Shown here in pieces: positions 7,814 through 16,431 of a stretch of DNA of 64,000 bases (position 1 is the first letter of the stretch; the number at the start of each line of letters is the position of its first letter). This DNA is from Novipirellula galeiformis (GTDB lineage: Bacteria; Planctomycetota; Planctomycetia; Pirellulales; Pirellulaceae): assembly GCF_007860095.1 (NCBI RefSeq), contig NZ_SJPT01000010.1, positions 62,001-126,000 on the forward strand, written 5' to 3'. The notes under the pieces are model-generated. The model was not told the DNA's origin, searched no databases, and saw only the letters and a list, made by a program, of their open reading frames with translations. The position numbers were made by a program, and so were the translations under genes.

Positions 7814-8620
7814 ATGACCTCCGAAGACTCAAAGGCCTCGCGTCCGGCGGTGAGTGGTTGGCTTCAAGAGGGTTTCCATCGCTTCTTGACACCCTACCTG
7901 CGTCGCCATTTCCATTCGATTGCGATCACCCGCGATTCGTGGAACGTCTCTTTAATTCCCGAGCAAGAACCGCTTGTCGTGATTGCAAACCATCCCTCAT
8001 GGTGGGATCCCTTGGCCGCTCATTATTTGAATCGACGACTGTTCCCCCAGCGTCAATTCTTTGCGCCGATCGATGCGGCGGCGCTCGAACAGTATCGTGT
8101 CTTTGCCAAACTCGGCTTCTATGGGGTGACGATGAATTCAACCGCAGGCGCGACTGCATTTTTGCAACAAAGTCGAGCGATCTTGATGAGTCAAGGGACG
8201 TCGTTATGGCTAACTCCGGAAGGTCGATTCGCCGACGTCCGCGATCATGCGGCGACGTTGATGCCGGGGACCGCACATCTGTGCTCGCGAATGCAGCATG
8301 GATGGGTGCTTCCCATCGCACTGGAGTACGCGTTTTGGGAAGAGCGGTTGCCGGAGTGCTTGTGCAAGATCGGCACTCCCCTGCGAATCTCCGAACATGT
8401 CGATGCGACGAAGGCGGATTGGCAACGATTATTGACCGCTCGGCTGCGGCAAACGCAAACGGAACTCAGCGCCGCCGTTGTCACGCGTGATTCCGAGGCG
8501 TTTGAAAACATCCTATCGGGCATTCGTGGCGCCGGAATCCTCTACGACTCGATGCGACGTCTGAAGAGCTTGCTGACCGGAACGCAATTCAAAGCATCAC
8601 ACGGAGAGAAGCTTCCGTGA
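7814..8620 (+). CDS. Lysophospholipid acyltransferase-family protein (PlsC-like)
   Basis: A 268-residue PlsC/LPLAT-family acyltransferase. The catalytic H-x4-D motif is NHPSWWD near residue 58, the substrate-binding block is seen around TLWLTPEGRFAD (glutamate/glycine motif III-like), and a short N-terminal extension precedes it. Family members transfer acyl chains from acyl-CoA or acyl-ACP to glycerolipids or other hydroxyl acceptors. It overlaps the next glycosyltransferase gene by 4 bases (GTGA), so the two are very likely co-translated. The acyltransferase plus membrane GT2 pair resembles the last steps of glycosylated, acylated carotenoid synthesis (CrtO/CrtQ type), but this specific role is only an inference. 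Confidence 0.88.
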   Translation: MTSEDSKASRPAVSGWLQEGFHRFLTPYLRRHFHSIAITRDSWNVSLIPEQEPLVVIANHPSWWDPLAAHYLNRRLFPQRQFFAPIDAAALEQYRVFAKLGFYGVTMNSTAGATAFLQQSRAILMSQGTSLWLTPEGRFADVRDHAATLMPGTAHLCSRMQHGWVLPIALEYAFWEERLPECLCKIGTPLRISEHVDATKADWQRLLTARLRQTQTELSAAVVTRDSEAFENILSGIRGAGILYDSMRRLKSLLTGTQFKASHGEKLP

Positions 8621-9774
8621 TTTGGCTTTCAATGATCGCGTTCTTCGCCGCCCTGTTGACCGTGGTGATGTTTCGACGCAACTTGCCGTTGTTTCGCTTG
8701 ACACCCTCACCTCACGAAAGGGGATCCGAGGACGCGGCCTTGGCTTCCTTCCGCTACGAGGATCGGTCCCCCATCGAAGTCTCGGTCCTGATTCCGGCTC
8801 GCAATGAAGAGGCCTCGATTGCCGCGTGCGTCGAGTCGATATTGGCAAACCGTGATGTCGCTGTCGAAGTGATCGTGCTTGACGACGATTCCGAAGATGC
8901 AACCGCTTCGATCGTCAACGTCATTGCCTCGAGAGACGATCGTGTACGCCGAGTTTCGGGGCCCCCCCTTCCGCACGACTGGAATGGGAAACAGTACGCG
9001 TGCTGGCAACTCGCCCAGCAGGCTCGCTATCCGAGATTGCTGTTTCTCGATGCCGATGTGCGACTAGCGCCCCATGCCATCCGAACCTTGATCGAGCGTC
9101 AAGAAACCACTGACGTTGCACTATTAAGCGCGTTCCCCCAGCAGGAAACGGAAACGTTCTTGGAAAAAATGCTGATTCCAATGATGCACTACATCCTGCT
9201 TTGCTTTTTGCCCTTCGACCGCATGCGAGAGAGCACGAATCCAGCCTATGCGGCCGGGTGTGGCCAATTATTCCTGACATCCCAAACCGCCTACATTGCC
9301 TCTGGGACACACCAAGCGATCAAGTCGTCCCGACACGACGGAGTGAAATTGCCACGCGTTTACCGGAGGGCCAGCCTGATGACCGACGTCATCGACGGCA
9401 CCTCCTTGGCCCGTTGCCGAATGTACCAGAATGGCCCCCAAGTGATCCGTGGCCTGCTCAAGAATGCTAGCGAAGGTGTCGCAAATCCTCGTGTGATTGT
9501 GATTTTCACCCTGCTGATCTTTGCCGCTAGCGTGCTGCCGCTGGTGGCGCTCGTGGTCGCGTTACTAAACCGCTCGCCCATCGCGGTAGGAATTGCACTG
9601 CCCGCGGTGGTGCTCTCACATCTACCGAGGGCCTTGGCCGCACGCCATTTCCGCCAACCTGTTTCAGGAGTCGTGCTGCAATCGTTCGCCGCGATCCTGT
9701 TCCTTGGGCTGCAATGGGGTTCTCTTGCACTAACGATTTTTGGGAAACCGATTCGCTGGCGCGGTCGCATTTAG
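8617..9774 (+). CDS. Membrane-anchored family 2 glycosyltransferase
   Basis: A 385-residue GT2 protein starting at a GTG that overlaps the acyltransferase stop. An N-terminal transmembrane segment (MIWLSMIAFFAALLTVVMF) is followed by the GT-A domain: VSVLIPARNEEASIAACVES, the LDDDSEDATAS nucleotide-sugar motif and the LDADVRL DxD-like motif. Two or three C-terminal membrane segments follow (VIVIFTLLIFAASVLPLVAL and later). The layout is like HpnB and CrtQ-type enzymes that glycosylate hopanoid or carotenoid lipids. The acceptor cannot be decided from sequence; coupling to the acyltransferase argues for a lipid. Confidence 0.9.
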   Translation: MIWLSMIAFFAALLTVVMFRRNLPLFRLTPSPHERGSEDAALASFRYEDRSPIEVSVLIPARNEEASIAACVESILANRDVAVEVIVLDDDSEDATASIVNVIASRDDRVRRVSGPPLPHDWNGKQYACWQLAQQARYPRLLFLDADVRLAPHAIRTLIERQETTDVALLSAFPQQETETFLEKMLIPMMHYILLCFLPFDRMRESTNPAYAAGCGQLFLTSQTAYIASGTHQAIKSSRHDGVKLPRVYRRASLMTDVIDGTSLARCRMYQNGPQVIRGLLKNASEGVANPRVIVIFTLLIFAASVLPLVALVVALLNRSPIAVGIALPAVVLSHLPRALAARHFRQPVSGVVLQSFAAILFLGLQWGSLALTIFGKPIRWRGRI

Positions 9775-9961
9775 GGCTGAACCACTGACGCCCACGCGAT
9801 CCGGCGTGCTTGATTGCCGCCGACCGAATAAAAAATGCTCTGGCATTCCCGCTTCAGTATTGATTAGGTTCGCGGTAGTCGCTCGAGGTTTTCTCGGGTT
9901 GAACGGAATCAAATTGCCAATTAATGGGTCGCATGATGCGACCAAGCCTTGGAGAATCGTC

Positions 9962-11401
9962 GTGCAAACGCTGAAAACCGCGGCAATCATCGTGCTTCTG
10001 ATGACGGTGATGTATACAGCGTACATGTCGCTGACCACCCCACCCGATTCATTGCCACCCGAAGTCGAACGAATCGTCATGGACGAAGGGGGCTTCGATA
10101 TCGAAAGCGGATTACCTGAGTCTCTCGGTGCGCTCGAAATCAATGGCAATTTTGCTGCTCCGACTCCCCAATCCGCATCGCAGGGAGCCAATACTTCGGT
10201 TGCATCCCAATCCGATACGGAAAAAACCTTCGGCGCCTCATTCAATGATTTGCCTAACGCTCCCCAAAGCAGCGCCTTCACGATGAGCGACAATGCTCAC
10301 TCCCACGGTGCTCCAAACAGCGGAGTGTCGATTCAACTTTCCGATGATCATGCCCCCGACGGTCTAACCGTTCATCAACCCTTGGATGAGGAGAGCCCAG
10401 CGCAAAGGGACCTCACACCGAAGGCGAGTCTCGCATCCGCGAGCACCAGCATGCCGCCTGGCTCAGCGTCACCGATCGATGCCGCGGGCGAGTCCCCCAA
10501 TTACCAATCCACCGATCTCACGTTTAGCGTTCCGGACCCGCTGACAGCGACCTCCGACTTTAAGCGAGGCGACTCGTTGCCCCTCGAGGACTCCGCGCCG
10601 GAAAGTGGAACGGCAGTGGCCGAATTGAGCGATCAATCGCAACCGGCGACGGGCGACAAAATCGCGCAGGTCAGCGGCGCCGAAGCGGATCCGAGGAAGA
10701 ACAACACAGGATTAGCGAACGCGTTGAAATTGGCGGATGAACAATACCAAGCCGATCAGCGCAAAGAAGCTCTCGAGACGCTAAGTCTCTTCTATCACAC
10801 GCCCAATGTTCCCTCGGCGCAGCGACAAGAGTTACTCAATCGCCTCGACCCACTGGCGGCCGAAGTGATCTACTCCAAACGCCATCTGCTAGAACAACCT
10901 CATCGCGTTGGACATCACGAAACACTGATGCAAATCGCGGTCAAGTACGAAGTTCCTTGGCAATTACTGGCCAATATCAACGGCATCGAAGACCCCATCA
11001 CCGTCTTGCCGGGAACCGAACTTAAAGTGGTGCGTGGCCCCTTCCGAGCGGATGTGGACATCACCGAGCAAGAGATGACATTGTTCCTCGGCGACCTCTA
11101 CGCCGGCCGATTTCCGATCGCGGTCGGCAGCGACCCTCACCCCAAGCCAGGAACCTTCACGGTTCAAGACAAACAGTCCGAGCGACCGTTCTACGGCCCC
11201 AGCGGCGCACCGATTCCTGCTAACAGCCCGGAAAACCCGTACGGCTCGCTGTGGTTGGACTTGGGTGGTCAATTGTGCATCCACGGAAGCCCGTATGCCA
11301 CTAAACCCACCGAGCAAGGTTGCATCAGCGTCGCCGCAGATTACGCGGACGATTTGTATGGCATTTTGACCCAGGGTTCCTCGGTTACGATTCGTCGGTA
11401 A
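9962..11401 (+). CDS. LysM and L,D-transpeptidase (YkuD) protein, membrane-anchored
   Basis: I place the start at the GTG at 9962, which has a GGAG site ~9 bases upstream and puts a membrane anchor (LKTAAIIVLLMTVMYTAYM) at the N terminus; the frame is open further left but would overlap the glycosyltransferase gene. The 479-residue protein has a ~270-residue acidic, Ser/Pro/Ala-rich linker, a helical segment, a LysM module (HRVGHHETLMQIAVKYEVPW...LPGTELKV) and a C-terminal YkuD domain with the catalytic signature CIHGS...EQGCISV. Such enzymes make 3-3 crosslinks in peptidoglycan or attach proteins to it. The long linker would span from the membrane to the wall. Relevant because peptidoglycan in planctomycetes was long disputed. 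Confidence 0.88.
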   Translation: MQTLKTAAIIVLLMTVMYTAYMSLTTPPDSLPPEVERIVMDEGGFDIESGLPESLGALEINGNFAAPTPQSASQGANTSVASQSDTEKTFGASFNDLPNAPQSSAFTMSDNAHSHGAPNSGVSIQLSDDHAPDGLTVHQPLDEESPAQRDLTPKASLASASTSMPPGSASPIDAAGESPNYQSTDLTFSVPDPLTATSDFKRGDSLPLEDSAPESGTAVAELSDQSQPATGDKIAQVSGAEADPRKNNTGLANALKLADEQYQADQRKEALETLSLFYHTPNVPSAQRQELLNRLDPLAAEVIYSKRHLLEQPHRVGHHETLMQIAVKYEVPWQLLANINGIEDPITVLPGTELKVVRGPFRADVDITEQEMTLFLGDLYAGRFPIAVGSDPHPKPGTFTVQDKQSERPFYGPSGAPIPANSPENPYGSLWLDLGGQLCIHGSPYATKPTEQGCISVAADYADDLYGILTQGSSVTIRR

Positions 11402-11512
11402 GATTCGGTCTACCGTTCGCCCACTTGGAATCGCCCCTGAAGCGATGACCGACGTGTCTCCAGAGCGATTCGGCGAATCCTTGGCCCCCTCCCCTTCACC
11501 CCGCTAAACCTA

Positions 11513-12067
11513 ATGACATACGACCGAGACGCACTCTTAGACCTGATCCGTGCTGAAGCCCTACAAACCGGCGATTTCACACTCGCCAGTGGGAAAAAGG
11601 CTTCTTACTACCTCGATTGTCGCAAGATCACGTTGCACCCCAAGGGAGCCAATCTGATCGCCGAAGGAATGTTGAGCGTAATCGAATCGGCAGGAAAGTT
11701 GCCTGACGCCGTCGGCGGGATGGCCATCGGTGCCGATCCCATCACCGCCTCGATTGTCACCATTGCCGGTCAACGCGATTTGCCGATCAAGGGCTTTATG
11801 GTTCGCAAAGAACCCAAGGGTCACGGCATGGGCAAGCAAGTCGAAGGCCCCGTTGAGCCGGGACAGCGCGTCGTGATCGTCGAAGATGTGATCACCAGCG
11901 GCGGCAGTGCAATCAAAGCAGTCGAAGCGGCCCAAGCCTTTGGACTCCACGTCGATTGCGTGATCGGGATCATCGACCGCTTAGCCGGAGGCGCCGAAGC
12001 GTTCGCAGCCAAAGGCCTTGAGCTGAAGGTACTAACGACGATCCGCGATTTTGGAATCGAGCCGTAG
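11513..12067 (+). CDS. pyrE: Orotate phosphoribosyltransferase
   Basis: A 184-residue type I phosphoribosyltransferase that converts orotate and PRPP to orotidine monophosphate in pyrimidine synthesis. The PRPP-binding motif VVIVEDVITSGGSA is at about 118-131; the orotate site block FTLASGKKASYYLDCRKITL near residue 22 is typical of PyrE. Length and start are normal. No other pyrimidine gene is adjacent. Confidence 0.96.
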   Translation: MTYDRDALLDLIRAEALQTGDFTLASGKKASYYLDCRKITLHPKGANLIAEGMLSVIESAGKLPDAVGGMAIGADPITASIVTIAGQRDLPIKGFMVRKEPKGHGMGKQVEGPVEPGQRVVIVEDVITSGGSAIKAVEAAQAFGLHVDCVIGIIDRLAGGAEAFAAKGLELKVLTTIRDFGIEP

Positions 12068-12198
12068 TAGCGACGCGGCGAACGCGACTTGGCATTGCGT
12101 CCCCTTCACCCACTGCGGTCATTTCCCCGCGCCGCCGCAGCCCTCCACCTCTTCGGCGACGCCCATAAAAACGATTCTCGTTCGTTGCGGAGCGTCCC

Positions 12199-12888
12199 TT
12201 GGAAACATCACTGCATCAACAACTCAAGCGGTGTTACGCGCCCGACGAAGCCAGTACCGAAGTGGTACTGGGGGAGTACCGGATCGATGCAATTCGCGAT
12301 GATGAATTGATCGAAATCCAATGTGCTTCGTTGTCGGCGATCCGCGATAAAGCAAACAAACTGCTAAAACGCCATTCACTGCGTGTCGTCAAACCGGTGG
12401 TTTGGCGAACACGGATCGCCAAGGCTGCGAAGCCCGGCGGCCCAATTCAATCGAGCCGGATGAGCCCCAAACGGGGCAATGTCTTAGAAGTGTTCGAAGA
12501 ATTGATCTATTTCACCCGCGTCTTTCCGCATCCCAATCTGGTGTTGGAAGTCCCGATGGTCCAGGTCCGGGAGACGCGAATTCCCAGCAAACGCCGCCGT
12601 GGCCGCGCGCGCAAGGACTACAAGGTTCATGATATCGAGCTGGAGTCGATTGAATGGACTCACGAGTTTCGCACGACGGACGAGTTGTTAGCGCTGCTCA
12701 ACATCCCCGCGGGAACGTCCGAGTTCATCACCTCGGATCTGGCCTCCTGGATCGATCGTCCTCGCTGGGTTGCCCAGAAGATCGCGTACACTTTGAAACA
12801 CATGTCGGCGATCGAAACGGTCGCTCGTCGCCGCAGCGGGATTATCTATCGATGTAAAACGGATTCAGCGAACAAAGTCGCGGCATAG
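12199..12888 (+). CDS. Conserved hypothetical protein, possible PD-(D/E)XK-like fold
   Basis: A 229-residue protein beginning at TTG (12199), with a GGAG-containing upstream site; no in-frame ATG gives a sensible N terminus. Residues 1-70 contain ETSLHQQLKRCYAPD, TEVVLGEYRIDAIRDDELIE and IEIQCASLSAIRDK: a D...E-x-Q arrangement on consecutive strands resembling the core of PD-(D/E)XK nucleases. The middle is rich in basic residues (SKRRRGRARKDYK) and the C-terminal half resembles a helical DNA-binding region. Similar proteins are, to my knowledge, common in planctomycetes but uncharacterised. A nuclease role is a guess. Confidence 0.75.
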   Translation: METSLHQQLKRCYAPDEASTEVVLGEYRIDAIRDDELIEIQCASLSAIRDKANKLLKRHSLRVVKPVVWRTRIAKAAKPGGPIQSSRMSPKRGNVLEVFEELIYFTRVFPHPNLVLEVPMVQVRETRIPSKRRRGRARKDYKVHDIELESIEWTHEFRTTDELLALLNIPAGTSEFITSDLASWIDRPRWVAQKIAYTLKHMSAIETVARRRSGIIYRCKTDSANKVAA

Positions 12889-13055
12889 CCGTTCTCCATT
12901 CCGAACACGACGCGGCGGCGGAATCGTTGTCCTCGCCGCCTTACACGCCACCCCGACGCGGCATGCCCGTTGCCGCCGCCACCGTCCCAGTAGGGACGAT
13001 CACCGCTCTCACATTTTGGCCCAGCAAGACCTGCAACCACGGACCCCCTGAAACA

Positions 13056-13277
13056 ATGGACGACTCAAAGCAAGCGAAGACGGCGGAGTGCCGCTATGAA
13101 GCCAATCAAGACGGCGGCACATTGCATATCGAGATCGCAGGCCGCTTGATCCGCGTGCCGGTGAAATCCAAGATCGAAGCCCATCAATTACTCGGCTCCG
13201 CTAAACTCCGCGAGATCCTAAAATCCAAGGGAGTGAATCAAGTAGCCGGATACTTCTGGGGCGACCAAGGCTGCTAA
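13056..13277 (+). CDS. Small hypothetical protein
   Basis: A 73-residue acidic-to-basic protein starting at ATG 13056 (the frame is open upstream but without a sensible start). It contains a short beta-rich stretch (GGTLHIEIAGRLIRVPV) followed by a helical lysine-rich segment (EAHQLLGSAKLREILKSKG) and ends GYFWGDQGC. No family recognised. Codon use resembles neighbours, and it sits in a + strand series, so I think it is real. Confidence 0.55.
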   Translation: MDDSKQAKTAECRYEANQDGGTLHIEIAGRLIRVPVKSKIEAHQLLGSAKLREILKSKGVNQVAGYFWGDQGC

Positions 13278-13333
13278 ACCTTGGCGGCCCTCGTTAGGCA
13301 CGGGCAGCCATCGTTTGGAACGGGCGGGCATGG

Positions 13334-14191
13334 TTAGGCACGACGTTCGTAAGTGACTGCGTCGATCCGCAATCGACGTCGCTTCGTGGCGATGGTTTCC
13401 TTTTTGACCCCCAACAGTTCTGCGACTTCTTCGTCCGGCTTTTTACCGAGCATTTTGATCTCTTCGGGAGTCCACGTGCGACGTTTCCCGTTGATGCGGA
13501 TGCCATGACGACTTCGATAACCGCTAATCGCACTTACCGGAATCCCCGTAATCTCGCTGACTTCGGAATCGGGCATTTTGGCGAGCATTTTGACCACGGC
13601 GGGCGTCCAACGGGCTTTGGTAGCAGCCACCGTTGGGTTCTCAATCCCCAGCGATTGACGCTTTGCGATTACCTTGCGTCGCCCAATTTGCATGCGGCGA
13701 GCAATCTCGGCATCCGATAGTTTTCCCAACCACCCAAGTTCGCGTTTGGTCCACTTTCGCGCAGGACGTCCTTTACGGACGGGATCAATGCCGAGCGATT
13801 CTCGCTTTGACGCCACCGTCGTCGCATCGAGTTCCAAGCGACGCCCAATCTCGGCATCGGATAACTTGCCCAGCCACGCCAATTGAGGCTTGGTCCAGCG
13901 ATGCCTCAGTTGCTTACGGGAGTAGCCGAAGGGTTCGATTCCAAGCTGGGTTCGCTTTCGCGAAACCGCTGTCTTGGTCACCCCTAGCTTCGCAGCCACA
14001 TCGACGTCCGAACGAGTCCCAAGCAACGCAATGTTCTTCTTGGTCCATTTGGTCCAACCATAGGGAACAATGCCTCGCTTTTGCCGGGCAATCTGAATTT
14101 CTTCGACGGGAACCCCTGCTTCTTCCGCAAGTTCGGCGTCAGGCAACTTTCCCAATTGTTTTGAAATTGCCGCAGAGAGTTTCTTCGCCAT
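13334..14191 (-). CDS. Six-repeat helical protein, putative DNA-binding (SANT/HTH-like WT repeats)
   Basis: A 285-residue, strongly basic protein built of six ~45-residue repeats; repeats 2-6 begin with a W-T pair. Each has the pattern WT-x-x-x-hydrophobic-x-x-L-G-K-x-S/P-D-x-E-hydrophobic-x-x-x-hydrophobic, then a helix ending xxxKRxxLGI. Examples are WTKPQLAWLGKLSDAEI, WTKRELGWLGKLSDAEI, WTPAVVKMLAKMPDSEV and WTPEEIKMLGKKPDEEV. This looks like tandem tryptophan-anchored three-helix (SANT/Myb or resolvase-HTH-like) units with a basic recognition helix (VASKRESLGI, VIAKRQSLGI, IATKRRRLRI). The start at 14191 (MAKKLSAAISK) is chosen because the repeat pattern begins there. Role unknown; multi-site DNA binding is inferred from the repeat plan. 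Confidence 0.8.
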   Translation of the reverse strand: MAKKLSAAISKQLGKLPDAELAEEAGVPVEEIQIARQKRGIVPYGWTKWTKKNIALLGTRSDVDVAAKLGVTKTAVSRKRTQLGIEPFGYSRKQLRHRWTKPQLAWLGKLSDAEIGRRLELDATTVASKRESLGIDPVRKGRPARKWTKRELGWLGKLSDAEIARRMQIGRRKVIAKRQSLGIENPTVAATKARWTPAVVKMLAKMPDSEVSEITGIPVSAISGYRSRHGIRINGKRRTWTPEEIKMLGKKPDEEVAELLGVKKETIATKRRRLRIDAVTYERRA

Positions 14192-14781
14192 AAAACCGTT
14201 TCGTGAGTGTCCAGCAAGCTTTTGCGATACCAAAACCTAGCTCCCAAATGCCAACGAGGCGGAGACTTACCCCCCCCGAGAGATTACGAAGACCTTATGT
14301 AAACAGAAACAGTCACACATCTCAATAGGCTACTTGCTGCAATTGTCGTCTTTGCGCGATATTTGCGCATCGTTTGCGCAATCGGCGAACCTCGAGTTGC
14401 TCGCGTGCATCAGGATGTACCTTCCCAATCGGCCGCAACAAGCACGATAAATTAGGATGCACACGGTTGCACCCAAGCTTAGGAACTTCACCGCCGTATT
14501 GAATCGAGCGGCGGCGCGCTGAAAAGAGGGACGCATTGGATTAGGCGGATGAATTAAACTGGGGGACATGCCTGCAATGGTGTCTCCAACGCGGGGATCC
14601 GTACCCTCGGCGCGCGACACGCCTAGCGGGTTCGCATGTGGTTGCTCGCGATGCCGTATCGTGGTGCTGCACAGCCATTTTTGACGAGCAAATCCGAGCT
14701 GACTAAAACGGGGCCACCACGGTACCATCGTGTGAGAAATACAGTCATTCAAACCTCAAAACGAGCCAGCGGAGCCTCACG
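14192..14781. other. Intergenic region between divergent genes, no gene seen
   Basis: This 590-base gap separates the divergent repeat-protein gene and the methyltransferase gene and should hold both promoters. A 140-codon minus-strand frame (14330-14752) has no recognisable motif and odd composition, so I do not call it. No repeat or terminator stands out. Confidence 0.4.
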
Positions 14782-15576
14782 ATGAACCAGCGAGTCGAAA
14801 GGACGAAATTGCCGTGTGACGTCGCCACGCTCGAAATCGAAGTCACCGACGACGGCAGCCGCACCCTGAAGAGCAGGGTCACGGGCGACAGCTACCACAG
14901 TGCGTCAGGCGCCCTCTGCGAAACGCGGCACGTCTATCTGCTAAACAGTGGAATCCAGGAACGCTTGTCGAGTGGACAAAGCACCCGCGTACTGGAAATC
15001 GGACTGGGCACCGGCATGGGGATGTTCGTGACGGTCGATTGTGCCATCGCACACAAAACACAACTTCACTATGTCGCGGTGGAATACGAGTGGATCTCGG
15101 CGCCAGTCGTCGCAAGCCTTGCGCCGGAAACGTGGGTCAGTAATCCATCGATCGTGGCAAACTACTTGAAGTGGCGTGCGGCAGTGAAGCTTCCCAGCGC
15201 AGTGGAAGCCCACGGCGAGGCGAGTCTGATTAGCCGTCCGCCCCATGATGCCGAGACATCCGTTCATCACTGGCAAGCCGGTGACGAGCAAGAGGTCGCA
15301 GTGCATCTCGCCGATGTATTGGCTTGGGATTATGCCGGAGATCGATTTGACGCGATCTACTTCGATCCGTTCGCTCCCGAGACGAATACCGAATTATGGC
15401 AAACCGCAACGTTTGAAAAGATGTACAAACTACTTCCCCCAGGCGGTCGTTTGGTGACCTACTGTGTGAAACGCGAAGTCCGTGACCGCTTGTCCGCCGT
15501 CGGCTTTAAAGTGCGAAAAACACGAGGCCCAGCGGGTGGAAAACGCGAGGTATTGGTTGCCGAAAAAGCGGGCTAG
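14782..15576 (+). CDS. mnmD: MnmD-like tRNA (mnm5s2U34-type) methyltransferase
   Basis: A 264-residue class I SAM-dependent methyltransferase of the MnmC N-domain (DUF752) type, which adds the last methyl group of 5-methylaminomethyl-uridine at tRNA position 34. Motif I is VLEIGLGTGMG near residue 73, and the family signature is FDAIYFDPFAPETNTELW near 190-207, followed by LLPPGGRLVTYCVKREVRDRL and a C-terminal GKREVLVAEK strand. The oxidoreductase half of bifunctional MnmC is absent, so this is the stand-alone form. An insert around 150-180 is longer than usual. Neighbours give no context. Confidence 0.88.
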   Translation: MNQRVERTKLPCDVATLEIEVTDDGSRTLKSRVTGDSYHSASGALCETRHVYLLNSGIQERLSSGQSTRVLEIGLGTGMGMFVTVDCAIAHKTQLHYVAVEYEWISAPVVASLAPETWVSNPSIVANYLKWRAAVKLPSAVEAHGEASLISRPPHDAETSVHHWQAGDEQEVAVHLADVLAWDYAGDRFDAIYFDPFAPETNTELWQTATFEKMYKLLPPGGRLVTYCVKREVRDRLSAVGFKVRKTRGPAGGKREVLVAEKAG

Positions 15577-15822
15577 GCATCGAGACACCGGTGATTCAGT
15601 GTCGCGTTTGGCTTGCCCCGCCGGCGGGCTGAACAACTCGCTGAGCGTTTCCTCTCACTTTGCAAGCGGAGCTAATGCATGCGGGTCGGCTCCCCATTGC
15701 GATCGAGCCCCTGAGCGCGCTTCACGAAAGCGATAGGGAAGCCTCGGATTGGGGCCAGAAATACATCGTGCGGCGATGGCTAGCAAGAATCTCGGCTGGT
15801 ATAGTAGACGACGCCCGCAAAC

Positions 15823-16431
15823 ATGGCTGAGAACATGAATGGTGTAAACGAGCTCGTCGAAAAAAGCGTCAAAGGGGAACCGGCTGAGACCGATCGCTTG
15901 TTTACGTTGATGTATGACGATCTGCGCCGATTGGCGGGGCGTTTTCTACAGCATGAACCGATGCGGGAACGCCTGAGTTCGTCGTCGCTGGTTCACCAAG
16001 CGTACATGCGGATGATTGATCAATCACGCATCAATTGGCAGGGCAAGACGCATTTTTTTGCCATCGGTGCCACGGTGATGCGCCGCATTCTTGTCGATCA
16101 TGCCCGCAAAGTCCGCTCCCTGAAACGGGGTGGCGGTTGGGGGCGACGGATGTTAACCGATCAAATCACGTTCGAGTTGAGCCGCGATGATGACGTCGTC
16201 GCCCTCGATGATTTACTCAACACGTTAGTCACACTCAACCAACGGCAAGCTCGTATCGTTGAGCTGCGTTTCTTTGGCGGCATGACGATGCGGGAAATCT
16301 CTACCGAAATGAATTTAGGGCTCCGCACGATCGAGAAAGAATGGGCGATGGCGCGAGCTTGGATGCGTCGTGAGTTACGATCCAGCGACGAACCGGACCA
16401 CGACACGAGTACGGGGTCGGAATCGGATTGA
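15823..16431 (+). CDS. ECF-type RNA polymerase sigma factor
   Basis: A 202-residue sigma factor of the planctomycete-rich ECF type. Region 2 is visible as LFTLMYDDLRRLAGRFLQ...SSSLVHQAYMRMIDQ and HFFAIGATVMRRILVDHARK; region 4 is LVTLNQRQARIVELRFFGGMTMREISTEMNLGLRTIEKEWAMARAWMRRELR. Its stop overlaps the ATG of the following kinase gene (TGATG at 16429-16433), a layout in which the kinase commonly controls or senses for the sigma factor. No anti-sigma gene is present, so regulation by phosphorylation is plausible. Confidence 0.94.
   Translation: MAENMNGVNELVEKSVKGEPAETDRLFTLMYDDLRRLAGRFLQHEPMRERLSSSSLVHQAYMRMIDQSRINWQGKTHFFAIGATVMRRILVDHARKVRSLKRGGGWGRRMLTDQITFELSRDDDVVALDDLLNTLVTLNQRQARIVELRFFGGMTMREISTEMNLGLRTIEKEWAMARAWMRRELRSSDEPDHDTSTGSESD

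Noticed and set aside
14330-14752. 140-codon minus-strand frame in the gap before the methyltransferase gene
   Set aside because: Codon use and residue composition look like non-coding sequence; no ribosome site.
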